Origin: Tenrec ecaudatus
Lineage: Eukaryota; Chordata; Mammalia; Afrosoricida; Tenrecidae
DNA: 64,000 nt
Assembly (NCBI RefSeq): GCF_050624435.1
Contig: NC_134541.1
Location: 101,118,805 to 101,182,804 of the forward strand
Direction of reading: 5' to 3'
Part shown: piece after piece, positions 32,051 to 43,885 of the stretch
Numbering within the stretch: the stretch's first letter is position 1
Layout: each line of letters starts with the position of its first letter
Position numbers and translations under genes: made by a program
The notes under the pieces: generated by a model
Seen by the model: only the letters and a program-made list of their open reading frames with translations
What the model was told of the DNA's origin: nothing
Databases searched by the model: none

Positions 32051-32977
32051 GGGATCAGTTATCAGGCATCAAAGAACAAAAAATCATATCATTGGGTGCA
32101 TACCTCCATGATATGATCGCCGAGGTCAAACAGGTGCATAAGCAAATGTGGCGAAGAAAGCTGATGGTGCCCGGCTATCAAGAGAGATAGCATCTGGGGT
32201 CTTAAAGGCTTGAAGGTGAACAAGCGGCCATCTAGCTCAGAAGCAACAAAGTCCACATGGAAGAAGCACACCAGCCTGTGCGATCACGAGGTGTTGAAGG
32301 GATCAGGTATAAGGCATCATCAGGAAAAAAAAATCTTACCATAGTGAATGAAGCGGGAAGTACAGAGTGGAGACCCAAAGCCCATTCGTCGGCCACTGGA
32401 GATCCTCTCACAGAGGGGTCTAGGGGAGGAGATGAGTCAGTCAGGGTGCCATGTAGCACCGATGAAGAATACAGATTTCCTCCAGTTCCTAAATGCTTCC
32501 TCCCCGCCAACTACCATGATCCGAATTCTACGTTGCAAGTCTGGATAGAGCAGAGGATGTACACTGGTGCAGATAGGAGCTGGAGGCACAGGGAATCCAG
32601 GGCGGATGATACCTTCAGGACCAGGGGTGTGAGGGGCAATACAGGGAGGGTAGAGGGTGAGTGGGTTGGAAAGAGGGAACCGATTACAAGGATCTACATG
32701 AGACCTCCTTCCTGCAGGACAGACAACAGAAAAGGGGGTGAAGGGAGACGCCAGACAGGGCAAGATATGACAAAATAATAATTTATAAATTATCAAGGAC
32801 CCACGAGGGAGGGAGGAGGGAGGGGAAAAAGAGGATTTGATGCAAAGGGCTTAAGTGGAGAGCAAATGCTTTGAAAATGATGAGGGCAAAGAATGTACAG
32901 ATGTGCTTTATACAATTGATGTATGTATGGATTGTGGTAAGAGTTGTATGAGTCCCTAATAAAATGTTAAAAAAAGA
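32051..32977 (+). mobile_element. T-family copy D (inside copy C)
   Basis: A 927-bp, 5'-truncated copy ending 'aataaaatgttaaaaaaaga'. Flanked by an exact 11-bp duplication 'tatgaaagcaa' (32040-32050 and 32978-32988). A poly(A) tail plus target-site duplication is proof of retrotransposition. Confidence 0.95.
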
Positions 32978-33459
32978 TATGAAAGCAATAATAATTTATC
33001 AAGGGTCATGAGGGTGGGAGGGAGGTGGGAGGGGAAAAAAAGAGGAGCTGATACCAAGGGTTCAGATACAAAGTAAATGTTTAGAAAATGATGATGGCAA
33101 CATATGTACAAATATGCTTGATACAATTGATGCGTAGAATGTTATAAATGCTGTAAGAGTCCCCAGTAAAATGATTCAAAACAATAAAGACATTGTTTTT
33201 TTAAAAACTTCCTTTTACATACTTTGGACATGTCAGGAGAGCCCAATCCCTGGAGAAGGATGACATGGTTGGTAAAGTGGAGGGGCAGCCAGGGAGGAGC
33301 GCCCCCGACGAGATGGATGGCCAGCGTGACTGCACCAAAGGCGCCCCCCCTCCCCGCACAGAAGCACTCGCGAGGATGGGGTTTGCGCGGGGTCTCTGTG
33401 GGTCAGAACTGACTCCATGGCACCTAACAACCACATAATTAAATATGATGAAAAATAGT

Positions 33460-33640
33460 TCTGCAGTCCTTGTGCTGCTGCTGGATACGCGTTGGACTGA
33501 AAGCTGCAAGGTCAGTGGTTCAACCCCACCAGCCGTTCCTGGGAGCCAGATGAGGCTGCCTGCTCCCATGAAGATTCACAGCCTCGGGAACCCTATGTAG
33601 GGTTGCCTGAGGGTCGGGCAGACTGGATGGCAGCAGTCAC
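33460..33640 (+). repeat. AfroSINE
   Basis: 'gcaaggtcagtggttcaacc' and 'gctgcctgctcccatgaaga' are clear; the tail 'gggtcgggcagactggatgg' is diverged. It follows the RTE tail directly. Confidence 0.8.
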
Positions 33641-33725
33641 ACTGGCCACATTTCAAGTGCTCAGCGGCCACCGATTAGACAGCACAGATGAAAGAACATT
33701 GCCATCGTCCCCAAAGTTCCATTGG
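33641..33725. repeat. MER-type hAT-Charlie fragment
   Basis: 'ggccacatttcaagtgctca' then 'gcggccaccgattagacagc' and 'cccaaagttccattgg' resemble the end of an old mammalian hAT-Charlie-type MER element. Subfamily not fixed. Confidence 0.5.
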
Positions 33726-33786
33726 TTAGTATTGGCCCAGAGTTGGGAACTCTCCTGCCCCATCCTAGTTCCCCATAGCCATTCGC

Positions 33787-34271
<485 letters not shown>

Positions 34272-34990
34272 TACGCAACCAAGCACCCATGGGAGAAGCA
34301 CATCAGCCTGTGTGATCATGGGGCGTAGATGGGATCAGGTATCAGGCACCAAAGAACAGAAAAATCATATCATTGTGAATAAGGGAGGAGTGTGGAGTGG
34401 AGACCCAAAGCCCATCTGTAGACAATTGGACAATCCCTTACAGAAGGGTCACAAGGAAGAGACGAGCCAGTCAGGGTGCAGTATAGCACCGACAAAACAT
34501 GCAACTTTCCTCTAGTTCTTTAATGCTTCCTCCCCCAATATCATGACCCCAATTCTACCTTACAAATCTGGCTAGACCAGAGCATGTACACTGGTACAGA
34601 TAGGAACTGGAAACACAGGGAATCCAGGACAGATAAACCCCTCAGGGCCAATAATGAGAGTAGCGATACTAGGAGGGGAAGAGGAAGGTGGTGGGAGAAG
34701 GAGAACCGATTACAATGATCTACATATAACCCCCTCCCAGGGGGATGAACAGCAGAAAGTGGATGAAGGGAGGCAGCAGTTGGTGTAAGACATGAAAAAA
34801 ATTTTTATAAATTATCAAGGGTTCATGAGGGAGGGGGGAGGGGAGGAAATAAGCTGATACCAACGGCTCAAGTAGAAAGAAAATGTTTTGAAAATGATGA
34901 TGGCAACATTAGTACAAATGTGTTTAACTCAATAGATGGATGGATTGTGATAAGAACTGTAAGAGCCCCCAATAAAATGATTTAAAAAAA
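34272..34990 (+). mobile_element. T-family retroposon, 5'-truncated
   Basis: About 720 bp from 'agcacccatgggagaagcac' to 'cccccaataaaatgatttaa' plus A's. A possible weak duplication is 'aagacttggt' upstream and 'aagacacggt' downstream (8 of 10). Confidence 0.85.
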
Positions 34991-35719
34991 AGACACGGTG
35001 ATTATAGACCTGAGTCCCTGCCTCTCCACCCCACCCCCACCCCTGACCGCACAGGATCTCTGGGCCCCGCTGGCTGGGAGGCCAGTGCTTCTGCCTTAGC
35101 TTTCAGTGACACTCAGCAAGGAGGGTGGTGGCTAGTACCCCGCCGTTCTGACTTCATATTCCCAGCTTCCCTCTGCTCTGGGCGAGATCAAAGCAGTTGC
35201 CGGGGAAGCTTCCAGAGCTGCAATGTGCAAAGTCACTGGACTTGCTGTTGGCTTGCTCAGTGCCAGGTGCAGAGCTTCCACCGCTTCCCAGAGAGCTCTG
35301 GCCCCTTAGAGAAAGTCGGTCTCCTCTAGGCCTATCTCCAAAACCTGTTGGTGTGTGGTAAGGGATCCATCTCCTATATCCCAGGCCACGAAACCTTGGG
35401 CCACCAGGGCCCACCTGTAATCCAGGGAAGTCGGATTTACTGACTTATTGTAACAAGGGAGCCCACATCTCCCAAAGGACCGTGGGCATCTCCCCTAATG
35501 AAGGACCACACAGAGCTAGCACCTTGGGACAGGTAGAAGTGAGGGGACATGTCAATGACGCTGAGTTTTTATGGTTTCTATACCAAGCAGGGCTGTTTAT
35601 TCGGCTCAACCTCAAAGGTGCCTGCAAAGTGGACCCAGGGCCCGTTTCCTTAGGAGGGTAATGTGTACCAGGCTTCAAAATCAAGGTTGGAGACGAAGGC
35701 TAATTCTCTGTGCCATCTT
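34991..35719. other. unassigned sequence
   Basis: No repeat recognised. The frame at 35154-35414 (minus, 86 codons) resembles no family known to me. Confidence 0.3.
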
Positions 35720-36060
35720 GACTTAGAGCCTTTATACAGGCGGAGGGCATTTTCGTCTCACCAATGGAATTAAAAACAAACAAAAAAAATATGTCTCTGA
35801 AACAGGGAAATGCAGACTAGAATTTCAAAACTCTCATGAACCCCAGACTGTCTGGAGCCATCGGGGCTGAACAAACTCCTAAAACAGGTCATTTCTAAAC
35901 CTTAAACCAAATCCACCCCTCCCCCCCTAATTTCGCCTGAAGTCGTCTTAAAACCAAAGAGTCGTTTAGTGATATCGTCAAGAATGTCCACCTCGATGGC
36001 TGTGCTCTTTGAAGAGCTCTCTCCCTGGATCAGAGTGACAACAGCGCCTGGAAGATGAGG
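35720..36060 (+). repeat. probable afrotherian LINE 3'-UTR-like fragment
   Basis: 'aaactctcatgaaccccaga' then 'ctgtctggagccat', 'taaaccttaaaccaaatcca' and 'gatcagagtgacaacagcg' resemble a 3'-end repeat I recall from elephant L1. The assignment rests on memory only. A run of about 15 G begins near 36069. Confidence 0.4.
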
Positions 36061-38149
36061 TGCGAGCGGGGCGGGGGGGGGGGGGCTGATGATGATGGGG
36101 AGGGGCACAGGGAGCAACTCACACAGGCGGTGGGAGTGGCTCCCAGCCTGACGATGCCATTGGCCTCTGTGATGCTGCCCATGCAAGGGCCTCATGAGTG
36201 TGCACCAACAACCAAACACATTACTCTTCCACAAAGCCCCCGGAACCTTCGGAGTAGGAAAATGAGTTTTGGCAGTGAATCCTTTCACAGAATCCATCTT
36301 CTTCCTGAGTAGAAAGGCCATCCTCATGCCAAGAAAGGGGGGTTGCTGTGAGGCGCTGTGGCGGTGTTGGAGGAGTTCATGTCCTTCTTACTTTGCAGCC
36401 GGGGTCTATCTGGGTCTGAGGAATGGCTGAGCGGGTTTCCCCTCTTAGTCCAGGATCATGATTACCTTCTGTATAAGTGCAGGGGACCAGGAGAGGTCCA
36501 GGACCGGAGCTGTGGCTGGTGGGTGGGGTGGGGGCTGATCCTGACGGCCAGGTGGCTCAGTCGATGTCGTGAAGAACCAGTGGGATGTTCTGGGCCGGGA
36601 GTGGCATGATCTGATTGGCATCTTGGGTGTGCAATTTGTCTGGTTTGTGCCGCAGGTGGATTCCCTTGGAGAGTTCCATGCACCGGGACCTGCAGCTTCA
36701 TGGGCGGCTGCAGTGGAAGGACACATCTGGGCCATTCCGTGGATGTGGGAAGGGGAGTGTCAGCCTCCTGTGTTCGTGGATCAGAATTCTGGCCTCTCGG
36801 CTCTTGGTCCAGCTGTGCCTACCACCTGACCACCCTTCCTTTAATCCTGGCCCTGCCAAGCACCTCTCCAACCTGCTTTCACCCTACTGCTCGCAGAGCC
36901 CATGACCCGTAGCCCTGTCCCTCCACTGTGCTTTCCAATCGGAAGAAACAGCTCCCTCTGCTGGGTTACGCGTGTGTGTTCTGTTGGAGTGTCCTGGGAA
37001 GAGGCTACTGGAGGGTCCATGGGGGAAAACATGTCGAGAGACCCTAAAGCACACTGGCTACGCTTCTCTAATTTACCCTTCAGATTATTATTACTTGCTT
37101 CAAAGTAATATGCGGTGTAGTGTAAAAAGTGGATGAGACCGTGAGTTGGTAATTGATTGTTGGAGCTGGGTGATTGTCTTCTGGCTGTTCCGCATTCTCT
37201 ACTTTGGTATGTACTTTATAAAATGTTTTAAAGTGTAGACAAAGTTCATTGAAGTTTGCCATGGAAGCAGCAGCTGTCCACCCCTTGTCTTTCCGCAGTC
37301 CACTCCTCCAGATGTCTCTTCTGCTGTTGATGCTCCGTCGCTGTGCTGCTGGGGTGTGGCTGGCTTCTGTTTTAGGCACTCCATAGATTTCCTGGGATAG
37401 CCCCTTTAACACATCACATCAGTTTGCCACATTTTATTAAGCCTGCGTTTGATGTTGCAAACTGATGTGTGACCCCCAGTGTTCTTTATCGCTGAGACAG
37501 GTTGTGTACTATGATCACAACTCTCGTTGTCCTTGGAGTTGTAATTGCCTCCCCACCTGATTAGTTTGAGATTTTCCTACAATGAATCACTTTCAGAATC
37601 ACTACCATCGCTGTGTAGCAGGATGGCTTTATGCCAACTGGGCACTTCTAGCTGGGGTGGAGTCAGACCCGTCGGCCACGAGGAGCTTGAAGACACCTCC
37701 CTGAGGAAACGCACCGCAGAGCACAGACCAAGCCGGTGGTCCCTCCACGTACCACCCGTGACACGACGGCCCTCTGCCAGCTGTGAGTCACCGTCACCCT
37801 TCCTCTCTGAGTTCTTCTCCCACGAGCAGAAACGCACTGTCCCTTGAGGCTCCTGTCCAGACTTTGAAGTTGCTGCTGTCACTCTGACCCCAGGCAAATC
37901 GGTCTTAAGACCTTCTCTGGTGACTCAGCTGAACTGGTGTTTGGTTTTAAGATGAGACTTAGGGGAAGTTTTTGGTTGAAGGTTTAAAGATGATCTCCAG
38001 GCAGGAGTTTTCGGGGTGCACCCAGCCTCCTGGCTCCAGGAAGTCTGCAGCCCTCTTATATACCCGATACAGTTTGAAGTAAGCTGGAATCATTTCAAAG
38101 AGAGGCTTGCAAAGGCAAAATCAAGTATTATAATGAAATGTACAAAACC
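36061..38149. other. mostly unassigned sequence
   Basis: About 2.1 kb. 37130-37240 resembles a decayed LINE 3' end ('gttccgcattctctactttg'). No exon can be supported; frames of 96-141 codons overlap on opposite strands. Confidence 0.3.
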
Positions 38150-38392
38150 CTGGAGTTAGAAAACCCAGAGGGAAGGACACACCCAGCATTTCTCAAACTG
38201 AAACACGTGAAGAAAAAAGTCAGGCCTCGATTTGCAGTACTGAAGGATCCAATGGGCAGATATTAAATGTGTCCCCGTGCCACAAAGTGGGTGGGCATTC
38301 AACCATTTCAGCAGGGAGCATGTGATCAAGAACCAATGGTACTGAAGGGTGAAGTTCAACGTGCACTGACGACACCGGTGAAAACCAGCAGG
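38150..38392 (+). repeat. RTE LINE fragment, region upstream of the RT motifs
   Basis: 'gcatttctcaaactgaaaca' then 'cgtgaagaaaaaagtcaggc', 'ttgcagtactgaaggatcca' and 'atgtgatcaagaaccaatgg' then 'tactgaag' match the RTE ORF segment before the reverse transcriptase core. It contains frame breaks. Confidence 0.75.
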
Positions 38393-38394
38393 CA

Positions 38395-38498
38395 TGCCTG
38401 GTCACGGGCCTCCCAAACCTGACGGCCTTGAAACCCCCCGGAGCAGTTCCACTGTGCACACAGGATGCTGCCGTGAGTCAGGACCTGACAGCAACACA
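38395..38498 (+). repeat. AfroSINE 3' half
   Basis: 'cggagcagttccactgtgca' and 'cgtgagtcaggacctgacag' then 'caac' form the tail. Confidence 0.6.
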
Positions 38499-39171
38499 CA
38501 GGAGCTCCTGGCACTAGTGTGGGTGCCCACACCTGTGAGACCCCAGCTCCCACTGGGACTTCTAACAGTACCATCATTGTAGGAAGCCCGCTAGTGCTCC
38601 TTCCCAGTCTCTCCCAGTTCTGAGCGATGCCCAGAGCTCCCACTTGCCATCGGCTCCCCGTCCTGCCCCACTTCCTGATTTCTGTGCCTCTCTACTCCTC
38701 CCAGGAAGGAGCCTTGTACCTGGAGAGCCATGGCCGCGCTCTTGGGAGCCCACAGGCCAGGAAGTAAAATGACACCCAGCTGGAAGCCTAATGGTACCAG
38801 GAAACAAGCGGGTGGAAGTGAGGGAGACTAGGGCTTTTGACCTCAAGAACAGGTCAGTTTTATACCCACCTGTGGAGACCACGAAGAAGGGGATCCTGTA
38901 TCACCTCCCAGGAGGGAGGTCCAGCATCACACAAGCTGCAGATCCTGTGTTGGGACATTATGGAAGCATGGAAGGAGGGGATGGAGGGATCCTGGCCTGA
39001 CTCGGACCCAGGAGGAGGCAACTGGGGGTAACCTGGTACCCTCTGAGCTTAGGCTGTGGAACTGTAGCAGACAGAGCCAGGATAGACCTGGGAAGCCACC
39101 ACAACTGCTTCTTGCTGTTAGCAAGGTGGCAGGAATGTTTCTGAATCTGGTTTTGGTTTGGAGGCTTAAAC
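38499..39171. other. unassigned sequence
   Basis: No repeat recognised. Confidence 0.3.
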
Positions 39172-39370
39172 AAGCAAAGTCACTGCCACTGAGTTGATGT
39201 TGACTCATAGTGACCCTATAGGGCAGGCACACCTGAGGGTTTCATACACTGTAACTGTTTATGGGAGCCAACATCCCATCTTTCTCCTTTGGGTCACAGC
39301 TGGTGGTTTTGAACTGCTGACCTTGTGGATGTCAGCCCAATGAGTAACCACTATGCCAGCAGGGCTCCTT
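39172..39370 (-). repeat. AfroSINE, near full length
   Basis: 'gttgatgttgactcatagtg' then 'accctatagggc' (tail complement) through 'ccactatgccagcagggctc' (head complement). One of the better preserved copies. Confidence 0.9.
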
Positions 39371-40892
39371 GGTTTGAAGGCAGAGCTGATGACTTAGCAG
39401 TGGGAAGGAGGAGCTCAGGGGAAGGCACAAACTTGATTCCAAGGCTTGGCCCAAGCAGCTGGTAGGAGAGTGTTGTCTACTGAAATCGGGCAGCCAGCGG
39501 GTTCCAGGGGAAAGGCCAGGGGACTGTGGCATGTGAGGCCCGGTGTGATGCCCTTGTAGTTGGCCAGAGGCTCAGTAATGCCCAAGCCCTGTCTTTGTCC
39601 CATCATTTCCCCTGTGAGGTCCAGGCCCTGGGTGTGACCCTCTTAATGCCCAGTATCCTACAGCAGTGTGCCAAGAACTTCCTCATTCAGCCTACAAGTG
39701 GTCTGTCACCCCATCCCTGCCAGCCCAAATCCCTGACCTGCCCATGTGGGCCCTTTGGGGTACAGACCGCTCCTGATGGTAAAGTGGCCCAGGAGGGGGA
39801 AGGGATGGAGTTTTTCTCCTTCCTCAAGGCAATCAGCCCTGCCCAAGCCATTCAAGAAGGGCTCACAGAGATGGCATGGGAGGGAAGGATTCGGAAAGGG
39901 CATGATAGGGAGGGGGACTGGGTCTACAAAAGGCTGGGTTCATCTAATTGTCTTCCTGCAGGTTTCCATGGCAAGGGTTGGTCTGGAATGTGAATGTACC
40001 TTTGTTGTTGGTTAAGGGACCCCCAGTGGGAGCTGAACCTAAGGGTGGCCTGCATGCCCCCTGCAGGGCTGGGCTGGGGATGCCTGCCATCGAGCAAGAC
40101 CAGCATTCCTCACCCGGGTCCCTCCCACCCTGCTCCATGTCCTTAGCATTGCCACTAGTGTAGCATGTGATCTTCGGGGTCAGCATTCGTCCACGCTGAG
40201 TCTCAGCATGTCCATCTGTAAAGTGGACCCCGGCCACACTGACACAGGCCCCTGGGGGCACAGAGCCCAGCAGCCCAGGTTCTGACTGGACTGCTAAGTC
40301 TGACACACTGGCAGCCCCTCAGGGTTGTGATTTCTAGGGGTTGGTTGGTGGACAGTGGGAGGCTGCCCCTCAAACACGCCTGCCACCACCCCACCCCACC
40401 CCCCGCCGCCAGGGCAGGGTAGCCAGTAACCTGGCCCTTTCTGCAGGGACGCAAGATCCATGTGTGGCCGACAGCTCTCAGGACCTGTGCTGAGGCCAGC
40501 ACCTGCAAGGCTGAAGCACAGTGGGTGATTCCAGCAGAATCGGGGGCCTTCCTCCTTAGGGGCATGGACTCTTGTCCCCAGAATGAGCACTGAGTCAGGC
40601 CACGCCCATGCCAGTCTGTCCCCCACAGGAGCCGTGGGTAACAAAATGGTTGCCCAAGTCCTATCTCCTGTGCGGAAGGCCACCAAGTGAGGGTGGGGTG
40701 TGCAATGCTGCCTGAACACCAGGCCCTCCTTTCAAAGGCCCCGAGCCCCAACCCCTTCATTAGCACGCTGGGGCAGAAATCTTCCTCACGCGGCCCTGCC
40801 TGCGCCCTTCTCTGGGCATTCTTCCCCGGGCAGAGCTGCTGAGACAGGCTGTTTCTTGGTTCAGAGGACAGCATGGGGCAGGACTCAGCAGA
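39371..40892. other. unassigned GC-rich sequence
   Basis: About 1.5 kb. A weak MIR-core-like 'gtccatctgtaaagtgg' lies near 40209. The minus frame at 40203-41009 (268 codons) is Gly/Trp/Cys-rich, overlaps other frames and a MIR, and is rejected as a gene. Confidence 0.3.
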
Positions 40893-40960
40893 CCTAGCCT
40901 GAGCTCCAGGCACCTTGTTGACTATCTGTGCGACCTTAGACAAGCCGCCTGCCACCCACC
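40893..40960 (+). repeat. MIR fragment
   Basis: 'ctgagctccaggcaccttgt' then 'tgactatctgtgcgaccttagacaa' in part matches the MIR 5' half (tagctgtgtgaccttgg-like). Confidence 0.6.
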
Positions 40961-41027
40961 AAAGTGACAGCACACGAAAGACAGCAGTGGCCTCAATCAG
41001 GCAACCCAAGCACGATTCTGCTGCTGT

Positions 41028-41375
41028 CGGGTGTCGTCAAGTCTGCTCTGACTCACGGCGACGGTGTGCCCGACGGAAGGAATCACCGCCGGGTTCTGTG
41101 CCATCCTCACAATTGTTCTCATGTTTGAGCCCAGTGTTGCAGCTGCCGTGTCCACCTCATGGGGGGTGGGGGGGTGTCTTCCGCTTTTTCACTGATTTTA
41201 CCACTCAGGATCTTCAGCAAGCTTTTACTTGGATGTGATATCAATGATACAGTTCTAAAATGTGAGCATTCTGTTGTGCCACCTTTCCCTGGAATGGGCA
41301 CAAATATTGATCTCGGCCAGTCCGCTGTCCAACTAGTTGCCTTCCAAATTTCCTGGCATAGACTGGCATAAGACC
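41028..41375 (-). repeat. RTE LINE with internal deletion
   Basis: The minus strand reads the RT-entry block around 41200-41360 (residues FVPIPGKGGTTECSHFRTVS, then LISHPSKSLLKIL), followed at once by the C-terminal block (KAEDTPPPPMRWTRQ), so the polymerase core is deleted. Ends at 41028 with the SINE-like terminal complement. Confidence 0.8.
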
Positions 41376-41830
41376 CCTGTCGAGTACTGAAAAGCGAAGA
41401 TGCTACTTTGAGGACTAAGATGCCCTTGACCCCAGCCACGGTGTTTTCAATGGCCTCCTGTGCATGGGAAAGTTGGATGTTGAATAAGGAAGCCTGAAGA
41501 AGTATTGATGCATTGGAATTGTGGTGCCGGAGACGAATATTGAAAGAACCATGGACTGTCAAAAGGACAAACCGATCTGTCTTAGAATAAGTCCGGCCAG
41601 ATTGTTCCTTAGCGGTAAGGAAGGTGGGACTTTGTCTCATGTAATTTGGTCATGTCGTCAAGAGAGATCAGTCCCTGGAGAAGGACATCAAGCTTGGGAA
41701 AGCAGGACAGTGAAAAAGAGAAAGGCCTTGGGCAGGATGGGTTAACACAGTGGCTAAGAATAGTTGTGGGGGGGGCATAGGACTGGGCGGTCGCTATGAG
41801 CTGGAACGGACTCAACCACATCTAACCCGC
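41376..41830 (+). repeat. RTE LINE 3' fragment
   Basis: Opposite orientation to its neighbour: 'gagtactgaaaagcgaagat' to 'ctggaacggactcaaccaca'. Frame disrupted. A G-run interrupts the end at about 41767. Confidence 0.8.
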
Positions 41831-42545
41831 GACAGTGTTGCCACAGCAAGGGTGGAAAGCGCCTGTATGATGGAGCAGTCATTGGGATGGAACCCGGTCA
41901 CTGGGGCCACCTGGGAACCATCTCTCCTAGCACTGCAGACGTACCTGGTGAGCCCGCCTCCGAGTCCGGTCCCTGCCCCTTCCAGGAGAGGTGAAGCTCT
42001 GGGCGATGGCGTGCTTACTGAGCCCCTCCTGTGCACCAGGCACGGGCAAGGAAGAGGGTGGTGTGGCCCTGCCAGCTGGGTGGAGCGGGAGGCTCAGCCT
42101 TCTGGAGCTTCCCTTCCCTGAGAGAGCAGCGGGGCTGGGGTGGAGTCCCCCGGAGCGAAGAGGAGACTCTGGGCAGGAGGCCAGCCAGAACACACCTGCA
42201 CAGAGCTGTCCCCCGAGGTGTCTTCCCCTTTTTCTTTTTTTTTTAATCGGAGCTTGCAGAGAGGTGCTATGATCTGTTTGGTTTGGCCTCCGGCATTTGA
42301 AAAACTATCTGAGTTAATTGCAGCATTGAAAGATTTAGAAGATTTGGGGTAAAATCCAGATTTCTGCTGGTTCATCTCACCACATTGGCCCCACACCCGA
42401 CCAGACAGGAACAGGCTGGAGCTTCGTAGGCCTTTAATTCAATGTAGCTTAGCTGGTTTTAAACACATCCTTACTCACAACACACAGGGTTCTCTCTCGG
42501 ATCTTTGCATGTTGTTGCTTCCCTACATTCCTTCCTCTGTCTTGG
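41831..42545. other. unassigned sequence with a T-run
   Basis: 'gcttactgagcccctcctgt' near 42010 is MIR/L2-like. A 15-base pyrimidine/T tract lies at about 42230-42245, followed by an AT-rich segment to 42370 of unknown origin. Confidence 0.3.
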
Positions 42546-42750
42546 TGCTGGGAACCCTGGTGGTGGAGTGGTTATGAGTTAGACTGCGGTCCACAAGGCC
42601 ATCAGTTCAAAATCACCGGCCACTCCTCACAGAAAGACAAGGCTTTCTACTCCCATGAAGAGTTGCCTTCTAAGAAATTCACAGGGCAGTTTTACAGCGT
42701 CCTATCAGCTCATCAAGAGCCGGCATCAACTTGATGGTGGTTTTGGTTAG
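42546..42750 (+). repeat. AfroSINE, near full length
   Basis: 'ggaaccctggtggtggagtg' then 'gttatgagttagac' (head), 'ggctttctactcccatgaag' (body), 'ggcatcaacttgatggtggt' (tail). Confidence 0.9.
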
Positions 42751-42778
42751 AAAATAAATGTATTATTTGAAAGATGTA

Positions 42779-42945
42779 CCAAATCCACTGCTACTGAGTC
42801 AATTCCCACTCCTCCAACCGGCCTGACAGGAGAGCGGCCTGTGGGACTTGCAAGGCTGCCATCTTCGCGGAGAAAACCTCCGGGCCTTTCGTCGGCCTGG
42901 GAGTGCAAAGTCAGCACTTGCACCGCCGTGCCACCAGGACTCCTT
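42779..42945 (-). repeat. AfroSINE, tail-to-tail with the previous copy
   Basis: 'ccaaatccactgctactgag' (tail complement) to 'ccgtgccaccaggactcctt' (head complement). Only about 28 bp separate it from the oppositely oriented copy. Confidence 0.9.
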
Positions 42946-43734
42946 GTAACGGGGCCGCCAGAAATCAGTTCGGTGCCAGGGCATCTTATCCGTCTCGGCA
43001 GAGGGTGAAGAGCAGGACGTGCCTGCGTGCTTGGCGTGCACCAGATGCTCAGGGACGTTGCGGGAGACGTGGGTCCGATTCCCGACCAGGCGCCTCCAGC
43101 ACCGCCACCGCCTGTTAGCGGAGGCTCCCGTCTTGCTGTTGGAGCAGAGCTTCCGCTAAGACAGACTCGGAAGAAAGTCCTGGCAATCGGTTTCCACCAA
43201 CCCACCGGTGAAGGTCTTGCGGAGCGCAGTGGTCTGGGCAGCGTTCCCTTGAGCTGCGCGTGGGGCTGCTGTGGGGTGGGGCTGACGGAGGGCCTTTGAC
43301 AGCAAGTCCTTGTTCTGTGAACTCGTGACTGTGTAAATGATTGCTCTGTTAGCTCCCTGCCGCTGCTGCCGCAACAAATTACCCCAGGTGGAGCCGCCTG
43401 AAATGGCACAGGTGCTAGCTTACCTTCTAGGATTCATCGCAATATTATGAGCAAGGGCCACAAGGTAGAAACAACCCACAGCCGGCCAGGAAGCAGCTGG
43501 AGCACCAGGATGTGGCCTGTCCTCCGGGTGGCTGCTCCTGGGCCTGGTGAGAGTTCTGACCCACACGGTGGAAGGGACAAAGCTGGAGAGCGCGCTGGGC
43601 AAAATCGCCCAGGCACTAAAGGCTTCAGACGCAACCCAGCGTCTCCCCGGCCAATGCACAGAGAGGGGAGGTGGTTCTTGGTTCTCCAGCTGGGAGGGGA
43701 ACAAGCAGCCTACGGGCAGCCCCAGCCAACAGGC
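42946..43734. other. unassigned sequence with ancient repeat traces
   Basis: 43340-43450 ('gctgctgccgcaacaaatta' then 'ccccaggtgg') resembles a widespread old mammalian repeat, class not resolved. The 220-codon minus frame at 42747-43409 is an artefact overlapping the SINE. Confidence 0.35.
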
Positions 43735-43885
43735 CTGGAGCTCACAAGGTCAGCTGCTCCCAGGGGAAAGACGAGGCTTTCTTCTCCTGTAAAGTTAGTC
43801 TCCAAAACCCACAGGGTACGTTCTATCTGCCCAACAGCGTCCCCGCAAGTCAGGGTGGACTCAATGGCCCTGGGTTTGAGAGGTG
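43735..43885 (+). repeat. AfroSINE, body and tail
   Basis: 'ggggaaagacgaggctttct' and 'aagtcagggtggactcaatg' then 'gcc'. Confidence 0.75.

Larger units (their letters stand above)
28285..33206 (+). mobile_element. T-family copy C (inserted in the RTE; itself interrupted)
   Basis: The most diverged T-family copy of the nest, about 1.08 kb after removing two younger insertions (28385-31272 and 32051-32977). It ends 'ccccagtaaaatgattcaaa' followed by A-rich sequence to 33206. The 13-bp flanking duplication is given under the RTE host. Confidence 0.85.
28030..33440 (+). repeat. RTE LINE fragment, host of the nested insertions
   Basis: RTE coding 3' sequence runs 28030-28284 and resumes at 33220 ('tactttggacatgtcaggag' ... 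'gggtcagaactgactccatg'). The two halves join exactly when 28285-33219 is removed. The flank 'actgccttttaca' (28272-28284) is repeated as 'acttccttttaca' (33207-33219), matching 12 of 13. Confidence 0.85.

Noticed and set aside
40203..41009. 268-codon open frame on the minus strand
   Set aside because: No family resemblance, overlaps a MIR and overlapping frames on the same strand. Low-complexity Gly/Trp/Cys content.
41119..41640. Possible intact reverse transcriptase gene
   Set aside because: Only the RT-entry motif and C-terminal residues are present. The polymerase core is deleted, so it is an RTE relic.
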